Source of the DNA: Saprospiraceae bacterium
Lineage (GTDB): Bacteria; Bacteroidota; Bacteroidia; Chitinophagales; Saprospiraceae
Reading direction: 5' to 3'
Length of the DNA: 64,000 nt
Assembly: GCA_020631355.1 (NCBI GenBank)
Contig: JAHDHL010000006.1
Coordinates: 118,859-182,858 of the forward strand
Shown: in pieces, positions 9,086-18,200 of the stretch
Layout: the number at the start of each line of letters is the position of its first letter
How positions within the stretch are numbered: position 1 is the stretch's first letter
Program-made: the position numbers and the translations under genes
The notes under the pieces: generated by a model
Told to the model about the DNA's origin: nothing
What the model saw: the letters and a program-made list of their open reading frames with translations, nothing else
Databases searched by the model: none

Positions 9086-10292
9086 TCATTTTCTTCCTGC
9101 TTCCTTGTTTCATCTTGAAACTCATATCGATACTGAACAAATAACCCCTCAGTCCGGTACTGCGCTTGTAATAGGCCGTTCGGAATCTCAACTTATCCAT
9201 GAGTACCATGTGCTTTTTGGTGAATGGCACCTTGAAACGGAATAATCCGTACAAGGGTGAATAAGTGAATCCCAATCCCACCTTATGGCTGTGCAAGCCT
9301 GACAAGTCATGGTCTGAGGTATAGAATGTCTCTGCAACAGAATGCGTGGCGAAAGGCGCAAAGTACTTGGAAGCAGTTTGAGTATGGAAGCGATAGAACG
9401 GAGCTAATGTCACATTCCCCAACTTGATTGGCGTTTCCAAACTCATCGTATGTCCTTGTATTCCGAAATCATCCCAATAATACCGATAATAACTTCGAAT
9501 GATGAAATCATCCGTAGGGAAATAATTGAAACGAATACCAACCGGCAGTTTCAAGCGACTATCCGGTAATCGTTCGATATCCGGCGAAATCTGATCCGAG
9601 AAATATACCCGATGGAATGGAGTCGAAAGCAATCCTTTCATCCAGATGGCTTCAGCAGACACGGACATCTGCATGCGCCTATTCAATACCTGGCTATAAG
9701 TAGCCTGCAAATTATAGGATCTGCGATTCGGAGAACTGATCGTACTCCTGATATCCGTCCCACGGAGTTCGGATGGGAATATCAGGGACCATCTATCAAA
9801 GAATGCCAATGCCCTCAGACTGATTTCGGAATTCCCCTCATTCCATTCCTTGGCATAGGAGACATTCCCGGAAAAGGACAGGTAGTCATATTCGATGGAA
9901 TAGCCTATCCCTATTCCATAGGTCTCCCCCCTGTCCAGGAATTTCCTTTGATAGCCTATATTCCCATAACCTCTTATATCCATCCTTGAGGCGGAAGACA
10001 CATCACCATCAATATTATCGGTGGAGGCGGAAGTATAGATGTCCGCCCCCAACATCAGATTGAGGGACTGAACGGAATCCAAGGGAACATTAACCGTGAA
10101 TACATTGGCGAAATCCTGAAGCTGTTCGGTACCGATACCGCCTGTCACAGCTCCATTATTCCCATCCTGATTATAATACCCAAAGAGAAAATTAGCATCT
10201 ACCTCCTTGGTATTGCCTTTCATCTTATATCCATCCTGAGCTTGCAATGAAAGACTCATTATGATGAAGAATATGATTTTTATATTACGCAT
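9069..10292 (-). CDS. DUF3570 family outer-membrane beta-barrel protein
   Basis: 407 residues with a signal peptide (IKIIFFIIMSLSLQAQ, cleavage after AQ). The mature chain is a run of amphipathic strands with aromatic girdles (for example FFDRWSLIFPSEL, YYRYYWDDFGIQGHTMSLETP, FYRFHTQTASKYFAPF), as in an outer-membrane barrel. It is the last gene of a minus-strand cluster behind the DUF4266 lipoprotein (55 bp) and the thioredoxin-ApbE fusion. In Bacteroidota and some Proteobacteria these three families recur together, and DUF3570 is presumably the outer-membrane component. Biochemical role unknown. Confidence 0.8.
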   Translation of the reverse strand: MRNIKIIFFIIMSLSLQAQDGYKMKGNTKEVDANFLFGYYNQDGNNGAVTGGIGTEQLQDFANVFTVNVPLDSVQSLNLMLGADIYTSASTDNIDGDVSSASRMDIRGYGNIGYQRKFLDRGETYGIGIGYSIEYDYLSFSGNVSYAKEWNEGNSEISLRALAFFDRWSLIFPSELRGTDIRSTISSPNRRSYNLQATYSQVLNRRMQMSVSAEAIWMKGLLSTPFHRVYFSDQISPDIERLPDSRLKLPVGIRFNYFPTDDFIIRSYYRYYWDDFGIQGHTMSLETPIKLGNVTLAPFYRFHTQTASKYFAPFATHSVAETFYTSDHDLSGLHSHKVGLGFTYSPLYGLFRFKVPFTKKHMVLMDKLRFRTAYYKRSTGLRGYLFSIDMSFKMKQGSRKKMTTPAF

Positions 10293-10347
10293 GATTGTTA
10301 GATTGTAAGATGACTAAATGCTTGATTGGCGCACTCATTCGGGCCAT

Positions 10348-10569
10348 TTAGTTACATCCGCATCCGCCACCTACCTTTCCGCCATTGGCACCTGCGGCAC
10401 CCTCTCGATAGGATTCAAAATTGGTTTCGAATGCTTCGATTTTCTTGGCTGATAATTCCATTTCTGAATCATTGATATAGGCTTTCTGGTACGCCTTTAC
10501 CGATACACAACCATGCGTGACCAATGCGATACATATCACGAGGACTGATATTCTTGCTTTCGTATTCAT
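10348..10569 (-). CDS. DUF4266 small lipoprotein with Gly/Cys-rich C-terminus
   Basis: 73 residues. A lipoprotein signal (VLVICIALVTHGC, lipid on Cys21) is followed by a short charged stretch and a flexible Gly-rich tail ending in GGGCGCN, so two closely spaced Cys lie at the extreme C-terminus. This fits DUF4266, usually found beside ApbE and DUF3570 genes. The tail looks like a metal- or cofactor-binding or redox-active end, which is inference. It lacks the (S/T)GA(S/T) site that ApbE normally flavinylates. The start overlaps the stop of the upstream thioredoxin-ApbE gene by 4 bp (ATGA), which suggests translational coupling. Confidence 0.8.
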   Translation of the reverse strand: MNTKARISVLVICIALVTHGCVSVKAYQKAYINDSEMELSAKKIEAFETNFESYREGAAGANGGKVGGGCGCN

Positions 10570-11963
10570 TCGTAGTATTTTAAATTTAAATGATGGGATG
10601 AGATGAGTTCGTCCTCATCAGTGACGATGAGGCATTCTATTGCATTGAGCTGATTCACCATGGCCAGGCCATCTTCCTTGCCCATGACAAAGACCGAAGT
10701 AGCCAAAGCATCAGCTACCTCGGCATCCGGGCAGATTACGGTCACGCTCTTGATTCCTGTGGTGGGGAAACCCGTACGAGGGTCAATAATATGTGCATAT
10801 CGCTGGCCATCGAACGTTACGAATCTTTCATAATCACCGGATGTAACTACTGCCATATCCCTGACATCCAAATCCGCTATGAAACGACGCTCATCCTTGG
10901 GGTCCGCTATCTTGATGTGCCAAGCGTCCTTCTTGGGGTGATTTCCCCAACTGATGAGATCTCCGCCGGCATTGACCACTCCTCCGTCAATGCCATTCAT
11001 CATTTCCATAATTTGCTTCGCCTTATTCGCAGCATAGCCCTTTCCTATCGCTCCGAATCCTATTTTCATTCCTTTCTCCTTGAGGAATATGCTATACTCG
11101 GTTTCATCCAGTATAATGTGTTCCCAATTGATATATTGGCGGGCCTCATCAATCCTGCTTTGGGTAGGCATTTCGGTCATGCTTCCATCGAATGACCAAA
11201 TCTTATCCATTGATGCATATGAAATATCAAATGCACCATCCGTAAGTTGGGAAACCTTGATGGAACGTTGGACCAGATGGAATAATTCCTCATCCACCTG
11301 AACAGCCTTTACACCTGCATGCTGATTGACAAGGGAGGTTTGGGAATTAGGGTCCCAGGAAGAAATCAATCGTTCGATTCTTTCCACTTCTGCCATACCT
11401 GCATTAATGGCATTCCATGCCTGTTGTTCATCCTTGGAGACAGCCGTAAACTCAAAACGACTTCCCATCATCTTGATGATTTTCTTAGGAGAAAAAATCC
11501 TTTCAGTTGATAAGGCTGATTTTTTAGGAAACTGATGTAGATAATCCGATGGGGATTGGTTCTTGAATGGAATATCCTTTACTTTCTTTCCATTACCATC
11601 CAATAAGACAACCTTGGGAAAAGCTCCCTGTCGATTGAATTTTTCAGCCAATTGTTCGTTGTGCAAGGTTTGGTTTTCTGGTAATCTATTTTTTTTCCTT
11701 GCGGGAAAATCCAGATACAAGATAATTAATTCCTGTTCTTCGAACTTGGAAAATTCATCAGATAATAAAATATCCTTTTTGAATTGAATACATGGCTTAC
11801 ACCAATCAGAACCCGCAAAAACCATAAGTATGGATTTATTTTCTGCTTGGGCTTTTTCCTTGGCTTTTTCCATATTAATTTCCCAATGAGAGGGAATGGA
11901 TTCCTGGGCTTGCACCTGAATAAGGCATAGGGCAAGCCATATCAATATTTGAATTGACTTCAT
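10566..11963 (-). CDS. thioredoxin-like / ApbE (FAD:protein FMN transferase) fusion
   Basis: 465 residues with a signal peptide (LIWLALCLIQVQAQ), so periplasmic. Residues ~22-145 are a thioredoxin-like domain with the redox pair Cys55-Lys-Pro-Cys58 (GSDWCKPC). Residues ~160-460 are ApbE: MMGSRFEFT, DGAFDISYASMDKIW, IGFGAIGKGYAANKA, GGVVNAGGDL, VVTSGDYERF and YAHIIDPRTGFP are all present. ApbE moves FMN from FAD onto a Thr/Ser of a target protein outside the cytoplasm. Fusion to a thioredoxin suggests joint reduction and flavinylation of one substrate, perhaps the Cys-rich DUF4266 lipoprotein encoded next. No terminator is visible between this gene and the sigma-factor genes 65 bp upstream. 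Confidence 0.92.
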   Translation of the reverse strand: MKSIQILIWLALCLIQVQAQESIPSHWEINMEKAKEKAQAENKSILMVFAGSDWCKPCIQFKKDILLSDEFSKFEEQELIILYLDFPARKKNRLPENQTLHNEQLAEKFNRQGAFPKVVLLDGNGKKVKDIPFKNQSPSDYLHQFPKKSALSTERIFSPKKIIKMMGSRFEFTAVSKDEQQAWNAINAGMAEVERIERLISSWDPNSQTSLVNQHAGVKAVQVDEELFHLVQRSIKVSQLTDGAFDISYASMDKIWSFDGSMTEMPTQSRIDEARQYINWEHIILDETEYSIFLKEKGMKIGFGAIGKGYAANKAKQIMEMMNGIDGGVVNAGGDLISWGNHPKKDAWHIKIADPKDERRFIADLDVRDMAVVTSGDYERFVTFDGQRYAHIIDPRTGFPTTGIKSVTVICPDAEVADALATSVFVMGKEDGLAMVNQLNAIECLIVTDEDELISSHHLNLKYYE

Positions 11964-12028
11964 AATTCATCTTTTAAAATTCGGAAATAGTGGGTTGTTC
12001 GTGAGAGGGATTAGGGTTTAGTGAAAAT

Positions 12029-12379
12029 TTAATTCACCCCACAAATAAATTGGCCATTACCGTTGAACAATAAATAGGAATTACCATTGAAACGGGCTTC
12101 AAAATAAAGTGCAGCATTCGCATCCTCAAAAGAAGTAATGGATTCGAGTGCTATTCCTGGTAATTCTGTAGCGACATGTTCCCGTATGGATACAGGCCAT
12201 TCACTAGGATTCAGCAATGTCACATTGAATCGGTCAGCATCAGGGATGAGTTGATTTTCGGAACAAATCGTAAAGGTCGGCATACCCTCCCCTGCTTCGT
12301 ATTCATCTTCTTCCTCTGCTTCAAATTCACAAGACACCATCAACAAAGGGAGCATTAGAAATAACAATAACTTTTTCAT
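12029..12379 (-). CDS. small acidic lipoprotein, unknown function
   Basis: 116 residues with a classic lipoprotein signal (LLLFLMLPLLMVSC, lipid on Cys17). A very acidic stretch (EFEAEEEDEYEAGEG) follows, then a compact domain with two more Cys (TFTICSEN and a terminal FICGVN). Family not recognised. It is the third gene of the sigma / anti-sigma set, 13 bp after the anti-sigma-like gene, so probably belongs to the same envelope signalling unit and sits in a membrane facing the periplasm. Confidence 0.7.
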   Translation of the reverse strand: MKKLLLFLMLPLLMVSCEFEAEEEDEYEAGEGMPTFTICSENQLIPDADRFNVTLLNPSEWPVSIREHVATELPGIALESITSFEDANAALYFEARFNGNSYLLFNGNGQFICGVN

Positions 12380-12392
12380 AATTCATCCAATT

Positions 12393-13733
12393 TTAAAAAG
12401 TATAGGTAGAACCTAAATTAAATAATAGGTACTTGTGATTATCATATATATAATTTTTATTCCTCAAATTAAATTGACCTTTCATGCTTGTATTCAAAGC
12501 CCAATTGGAATTGAATTGGTATCTGATTCCAACCTGGGTCCAAATATCATCCACTTGGAATTTTCGTGTTGCCACATTATTCTGTGTGAGGTAATATTCC
12601 CCTCCTCCGACTGCCAGATATTCATATCTCAAACTGGATTGGATAGGAAAATAAGAAACCATGCCCAATGCTATTTGTGGTTGGATTTTCTTATTTTTTA
12701 AAAAATGATAATTCAATCCGAATGGCACTTGTATATATTGGAAATCCGCATAAACTTCCTTGATGGCATCCCCTACCATTTCGGGTTGGGGAGCAGGTGG
12801 CAAGTCATCCAAAACCAAATTACTGCCTGTTTCTTGTTCTCTTTTAAAAGAATGATTCAGATATTCGATTCCTAATACCAATCCGAAATGGTCATTGTAA
12901 CCCGCCTCGAATAAAGCACCGCCCTGATATAAAAACCCTCCTGACACCAAGTCAGCACCTATTGATAACGAAGGGGTTACAGACCATTTCCTTGGAACCA
13001 AGGGTTCCAGATATTCATTCCATTCCTTTTTTTCAGGAGCAATGTCGATTTTCCATATCGGCCATGTACCTCCTGAGTATCTTACTTCATCCGTAGTTTG
13101 ATAGGGTATATTCTCTCCTAGTATTCCTTGCCTGGCATCCAATTCCCTTGGCATTGAAATCAGACTTTCATCCGATGATAATTCATTATTCAATGATGCT
13201 GAATATTGTCCAATGAATATATTCTTATCCAATAATCCAATCGTCGAATCCCCTGATTTTATCCCAGCATTTTCCTTGGAATGGACAAACCTTGAATGTT
13301 CAAGAAAATCAAACTTCCGATTTAGGGATGTGGTTTTCATGCGCATCGGTTTTGCCTCTATTCCTTGGTTGATATTCCTATTGATTATTACAGTTTGATA
13401 AATGGTATCATAAATGGTAATACTACTTTTTATCTGTTCCTGATTTTCAGTTAAACGATGATTTTGGTATTGGTGTAAAGTTTTTTCTAATTCGGATAAT
13501 TTTTGATGATGATTCATGTATAATCCCACGCCTCCAAATAAAAATAATAAAGGCAATGCAATCAATCCGGCTAGGGCCCATATCGGAAGGATGATAATTC
13601 CACCTTTCCGTTGTTCGTCCTCGGATTCATTCATTTTCTGGTGCATTTTCTCCCAGTGCCTTTCCTCGAAAGGTACAGGAGGAAAATCATCCATTTTTTT
13701 CCTGATATATTTTTCAAAATTATTATCCTCCAT
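12393..13733 (-). CDS. membrane-spanning anti-sigma-like protein with C-terminal barrel-like domain
   Basis: 446 residues. An ~45-residue charged N-terminus (EKYIRKKMDDFPPVPFEERHWEK-type start, read in pieces) precedes one transmembrane helix (IILPIWALAGLIALPLLFLFGGVGLYM, about 47-73), then a coiled-coil-prone linker and, from about 250, strands resembling an outer-membrane-type beta-barrel fold (SLSIGADLVSGGFLYQGGALFEAGYN; VGIRYQFNSNWALNTSMKGQFN). It overlaps the ECF sigma gene by 11 bp, the usual place for its anti-sigma partner. In Bacteroidota the cytosolic tail of such proteins often binds the sigma factor. The role is inferred from position and topology; no known anti-sigma domain was recognised. 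Confidence 0.7.
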   Translation of the reverse strand: MEDNNFEKYIRKKMDDFPPVPFEERHWEKMHQKMNESEDEQRKGGIIILPIWALAGLIALPLLFLFGGVGLYMNHHQKLSELEKTLHQYQNHRLTENQEQIKSSITIYDTIYQTVIINRNINQGIEAKPMRMKTTSLNRKFDFLEHSRFVHSKENAGIKSGDSTIGLLDKNIFIGQYSASLNNELSSDESLISMPRELDARQGILGENIPYQTTDEVRYSGGTWPIWKIDIAPEKKEWNEYLEPLVPRKWSVTPSLSIGADLVSGGFLYQGGALFEAGYNDHFGLVLGIEYLNHSFKREQETGSNLVLDDLPPAPQPEMVGDAIKEVYADFQYIQVPFGLNYHFLKNKKIQPQIALGMVSYFPIQSSLRYEYLAVGGGEYYLTQNNVATRKFQVDDIWTQVGIRYQFNSNWALNTSMKGQFNLRNKNYIYDNHKYLLFNLGSTYTF

Positions 13734-14286
13734 AGCGAATGGATTTTTGGGTATTCAACTGTTCCAGTTTTTTTCTCAATATTTTTCTGGCTCTTGAATA
13801 ATTCGATTTAGAACCTCCTACACTGATACCCAGTTTCTGTGCAATTTCAACATGATTATATCCCTCGACGGCATACAGGTTGAATACGAGTCTGTATTTA
13901 GGTGGTAATAACTGGATTTCTTTCATAATGTCCTCCGCAAATAATTGTTGTAAACCACTTACGTCTTCTCCCTTGGTATTGAATTGATAATCCAATACGG
14001 AAAATTTAATTTTCTTATGCTTTTTGATGTAATCTATGGCAGCATGAATTAAAATCACTTTGAACCAAGGTCTGAATTCAAGGGAAGTATCATACTGATT
14101 TAAATTCCGGAATACCTTCAAAAAAGCTTCGTTCACAATATCCTCCGCTTCAGATAAATCATCCGCATACCTTAGGGCTATGGATATGGCATAGGAAAAA
14201 TACAACTGGTACAATTTTTTTTGACCAGCCACCTTGCCCTCCAAACAGGCATAGATGATAAGTTTAATGTTTTCCTTTTGATCCAT
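13723..14286 (-). CDS. ECF-type RNA polymerase sigma factor
   Basis: About 187 residues from the ATG at 14286. A longer frame from 14334 adds 16 residues with no sigma-like character, so I prefer the inner start. Region 2 is clear (YQLYFSYAISIALRYADDLSEAEDIVNEAFLKVFRN) and so is region 4 (LPPKYRLVFNLYAVEGYNHVEIAQKLGISVGGSKSNYSRARKIL, described here in part as an HTH). It directs RNA polymerase to a dedicated set of promoters, typically for envelope functions. The next gene overlaps by 11 bp and encodes the likely anti-sigma partner. All genes from here to 9069 lie on the same strand without an obvious terminator, so the redox cluster may be part of its regulon. Confidence 0.9.
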   Translation of the reverse strand: MDQKENIKLIIYACLEGKVAGQKKLYQLYFSYAISIALRYADDLSEAEDIVNEAFLKVFRNLNQYDTSLEFRPWFKVILIHAAIDYIKKHKKIKFSVLDYQFNTKGEDVSGLQQLFAEDIMKEIQLLPPKYRLVFNLYAVEGYNHVEIAQKLGISVGGSKSNYSRARKILRKKLEQLNTQKSIRYGG

Positions 14287-14396
14287 AAATGTGATACCAT
14301 TACGGCAGATAAATAAAAAGGGTTGCGCCAACAAAAAAATATTTTATTTTTCTGTGTTGAATATCTAATTGACAACCATTTTACAATTATCCCCTA

Positions 14397-15008
14397 TCAG
14401 GCACCCAGACTTTCTAATTCCTTTTTGATTTGGCCACGGTAGGATGTCTTATTGCGAAGGGCCTTTCTGTATGCCTTGATGGCAAGCGTTGAACCATACT
14501 CGTGGTCCATCATGTAAATGTAGTGATAGCAACGTCCGATGAAGAAATAATAGTCGCCAATATCAGGCTCTTTCTCTATCATTTTCTTCAATAATTCCAC
14601 TCCGATTCTCAACTTATCCCCCCTACCCCAACTATAACTACAATGGATTGCAGCTTCCTTATATTTTTCGTACAGATGCTCTTTTTCCAAAAAGTAATTT
14701 TCAAAAATATCCTCAGATGCCTTATACTTTTTGTAGTGGTATACACCGTGGGGTGCCTGAAAGAACTTGATGCGCTCCCTCCATTCCCTCAACTCCAATC
14801 CATATACGAATTGGTTAAGGAAATCCTCTATATCCAGGCGGGTAGTCAAATCAGGATGGAACTCCTTGGCGAGAATGCATTCGGGCATCAGATGCTCATG
14901 TATGAGCATGGCATTCTGACTCATTGTAATTGCCAACCGGACTTGTTGGGCATTGGGGGAAACCCAGAGTCGTCTAAGATTATTGATGGCTTCCTCGGAT
15001 AAGTTCAT
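14397..15008 (-). CDS. TPR-like hypothetical protein
   Basis: 203 residues with no signal peptide and no membrane segment. The C-terminal half is helical and TPR-like (GVELLKKMIEKEPDIGDYYFFIGRCYHYIYM, then AIKAYRKALRNKTSYRGQIKKELESLG). The N-terminal half (LWVSPNAQQVRLAI) is not recognised and may be a small recognition domain. Likely cytoplasmic scaffold. It is divergent from the hybrid sensor gene, with 243 bp between starts, and 110 bp upstream of the sigma gene start; whether it is co-transcribed with the sigma gene is unclear. Confidence 0.65.
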   Translation of the reverse strand: MNLSEEAINNLRRLWVSPNAQQVRLAITMSQNAMLIHEHLMPECILAKEFHPDLTTRLDIEDFLNQFVYGLELREWRERIKFFQAPHGVYHYKKYKASEDIFENYFLEKEHLYEKYKEAAIHCSYSWGRGDKLRIGVELLKKMIEKEPDIGDYYFFIGRCYHYIYMMDHEYGSTLAIKAYRKALRNKTSYRGQIKKELESLGA

Positions 15009-15251
15009 GCCCTAAAGGTAAGAACTCTATCGGAATCCCAAATCATTGGTCAGGTTTGCCTGAAGTACAAGTTATCCCTATCTTTACTGAACACAAGTAA
15101 ATTTTCCATTGATAGTTTTTTAAAGGAATGTCCAGCCACATCTTCCAGTTTTCAGGTAGGATGTAATAATGCATGATATCACCACGTTAGTATTGGACCT
15201 TTCACTCATGAAATCCTATTGTTACCATAGGACAGAAACGAAGACTCACTT

Positions 15252-18200
15252 ATGTATTGTACTCGCGGGTATGAATGGATACTTACTATCTGCATTCTAT
15301 TTGTAATTAATTATACAGGTAGGGCCCAAGAGTACGTCACCAACAACAGGAGCATCACCACAAGGGATGGCCTATCCAACAGGGCAGTCCTATCCATACA
15401 CCAAGACCACAACAACATCATGTGGATTGGTACCCGCAATGGTCTGAATCGGTATGATGGTTACCGTTTTCAAGTTTTCAATACCAAGAACTCCGGCTTG
15501 CACCACAATGTCATCAATGACATCCTAGTTGACCCAAATGATAGGATATGGCTCGTACATCAAGATAAACACCAAGTATTCCATATCTCTTTCCTGAATC
15601 CCAATAATTCGGAAATCAAGGCTTTCGACCTTTTTGATATTGACCTATCCCTTTATCGTACCATCATTCAGACCAAGGATAAAAATATTGTCTTCGAAAG
15701 AAAGGACGGCAAACTATTCTGGTTGGAACAAGAGGGGCTTTCTGAATTGGATTCAGATGTTCCATTCAAAATATTGAATCATAGAGAAAACATCATTCTG
15801 GCAGTTAATTCAGAAAACACTAGAATGCTGTACAAGATATCAAGTAACAAGGAAATCCTTCTTGAAAAAGAAATGAAAAACGATTGCAGCAAGGCTTTCG
15901 TTTCTGATGAATTCTTCTTCATCTTACATCCTATGGGCAACCATCTTAAATTCCTTACTTATGACCATATATTCCGCCTTTCTGACCAATATGATTTCAT
16001 TGGTAGGCAAATGGAGTATTCGGATAAGATATTTTGGATAGATGATTTCCTGTATCATGTCAAACACAATAGCTTCTCCATATATAATGAAAAAGGATTG
16101 ATATTCAATAGTCTAGAGATGGGTGGAACAAGAATGGACCGTTCCATCAATAAGATTTATGTGGATAATATGGGCCATAAATGGTTCAGTTCCAATAATG
16201 GCATCCTCATTTTCGACTTCAAGGAGACCCCATTCAAAAGATATCTCTCATTTGATCATAATGAATATCTCCTAGATGAATCCTACCGTTGCAGGGGATT
16301 ATGGGCTGATGAGGAGAAGTTGTTTGTACACACCCGAAAAGGACGTTATAAAATTGACTTGAAGTCGGGAGAAAGCCAACTCCTACCCAAGATGACATCA
16401 AGTAATCACCATGATAATTACTTTAGATTTCCGGTCATAAGAAATTCCAGGGGCAATTATTACATTGCCTCCAATACACTCATAGAAACGGATGATAAGG
16501 GAAATGAGGATAATTACATTCATTATGCTGATGATATTACCCCTAAGAAAATATGGTCCCTATTCGAGGATAAGAATGAAAAGGTATGGATGGGCACCTA
16601 TCAGGGGCTGAACAGTTATGAAAGAGATGATGGTTTCGTAAGGGAACAACACGAATATGGAGCATACCCTGATTTGGGTGATGCGTTCATCTCAGGATTT
16701 TTCACAGATGACAAACAACAAGTCTGGATATTTTCCGACAAAGGCATATTCCTCTTTGATACTGATAAGGGGATTCCCATTGCACAATATGGTTCAGGAC
16801 AAGATGGTTCGGCCTACCTACCATTGGGAACAGCATATCACATGCATCATGACAAGCAGGGCAGATATTGGATTGCCACTGAGGGGAATGGTCTCATTCT
16901 TTGGGACAAGACCAATGAGAATTATCGGCAGTTCAATACAGAGGACGGTCTCTCCAATAATACCCTATATGCCATTTATGAGGATGATTTCGGATATCTA
17001 TGGTTGAGTAGTGACAATGGTATCATTCGTTTCGATAAGGATAAGGAAACCGTTACTAGAATCTATGTACCTGAGGATGGCATCAGTCATTATGAATTCA
17101 ATAAGACATCACACTTCAAGGCAACGGATGGAACCATTTATTTTGGTGGTCTGAATGGTGTGACAGCATTCCACCCCAAGGATTTCCAACATGACACTAT
17201 CGTCTATCCCTTACACATCAATGAATTCACCATTGCGGATCCTAAGGGATTCCATGAACAGAACATTGCTTCTGTCCTACCCCAGGGAGACGAAGACCCC
17301 TATTTGATAAAACCGGGTGTTTCCATCAAGAATATCACGGTTACAGCTCCTAATTATATGTATAGGGATGATATCGAATTCTACTACAGGTTTAGGGGCA
17401 ATCCAGATGGATGGAAAAAAACCAAGGATAATTTATTGTTCTTTTCCCGTCCGAAAAGATGGACCCATCATGTCTTGGAAATCAAGGTCAAGGACAAATT
17501 CAACCGCAATCTTTATAGTCAACTGGAAATTCCACTCATCCTTGAGATTCCCTTGTACCAACAACCATCATTCATGCTGTTCATGGGACTTTTCCTCATC
17601 GCATCTGTCGTTGTAATTTTCTTTTGGAGAGGAAAGCGACTCAAGAAGAAACAAATGGAATTGGAACGGATTGTGGAACAACGGACCTATACCATTTCCA
17701 AACAATCAGAGCGATTGCAACAACTGGATAAGAACAAATCCATTTTCTTTGCTAATGTCTCGCATGAACTCAGAACACCCCTTACGCTCATTCATGGCCC
17801 TGTCCAACACATTATCCAAAGGAAAAAAGTCGATGGCACAGACATGGGCTACCTCAGGATTGTGGAACAGAATGTCAATAAACTATTAGGGAGAATCAAT
17901 GAGATATTGGATTTATCCAGATTAGAATCCGATAGATTGGAGTTGAATGAGACAACCGTCCACCTTTATTCATTCATATCCAGACTTTCATCCTCTTTTG
18001 AATCCAACGCCCAATTCAAGGATATCCTATATAGCATTCGATTGGTTATCCCTAAACACCTTCAAGTCCGCTTGGATCAGGATAAATTCGAGAAAGTATT
18101 CAATAATCTTCTTTCCAATGCCTTAAAATTCACACCCAGAAAAGGTGAAGTACGTGTTTCTTTGGAGGAAACTGACGATGCTTGTTTGCTCCTATCTGTC

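Noticed and set aside
9612..11195. Long plus-strand frames (9612-9989, 10791-11195) opposite the DUF3570 and ApbE genes
   Set aside because: They lie antisense to well-supported coding sequence and show no domain.
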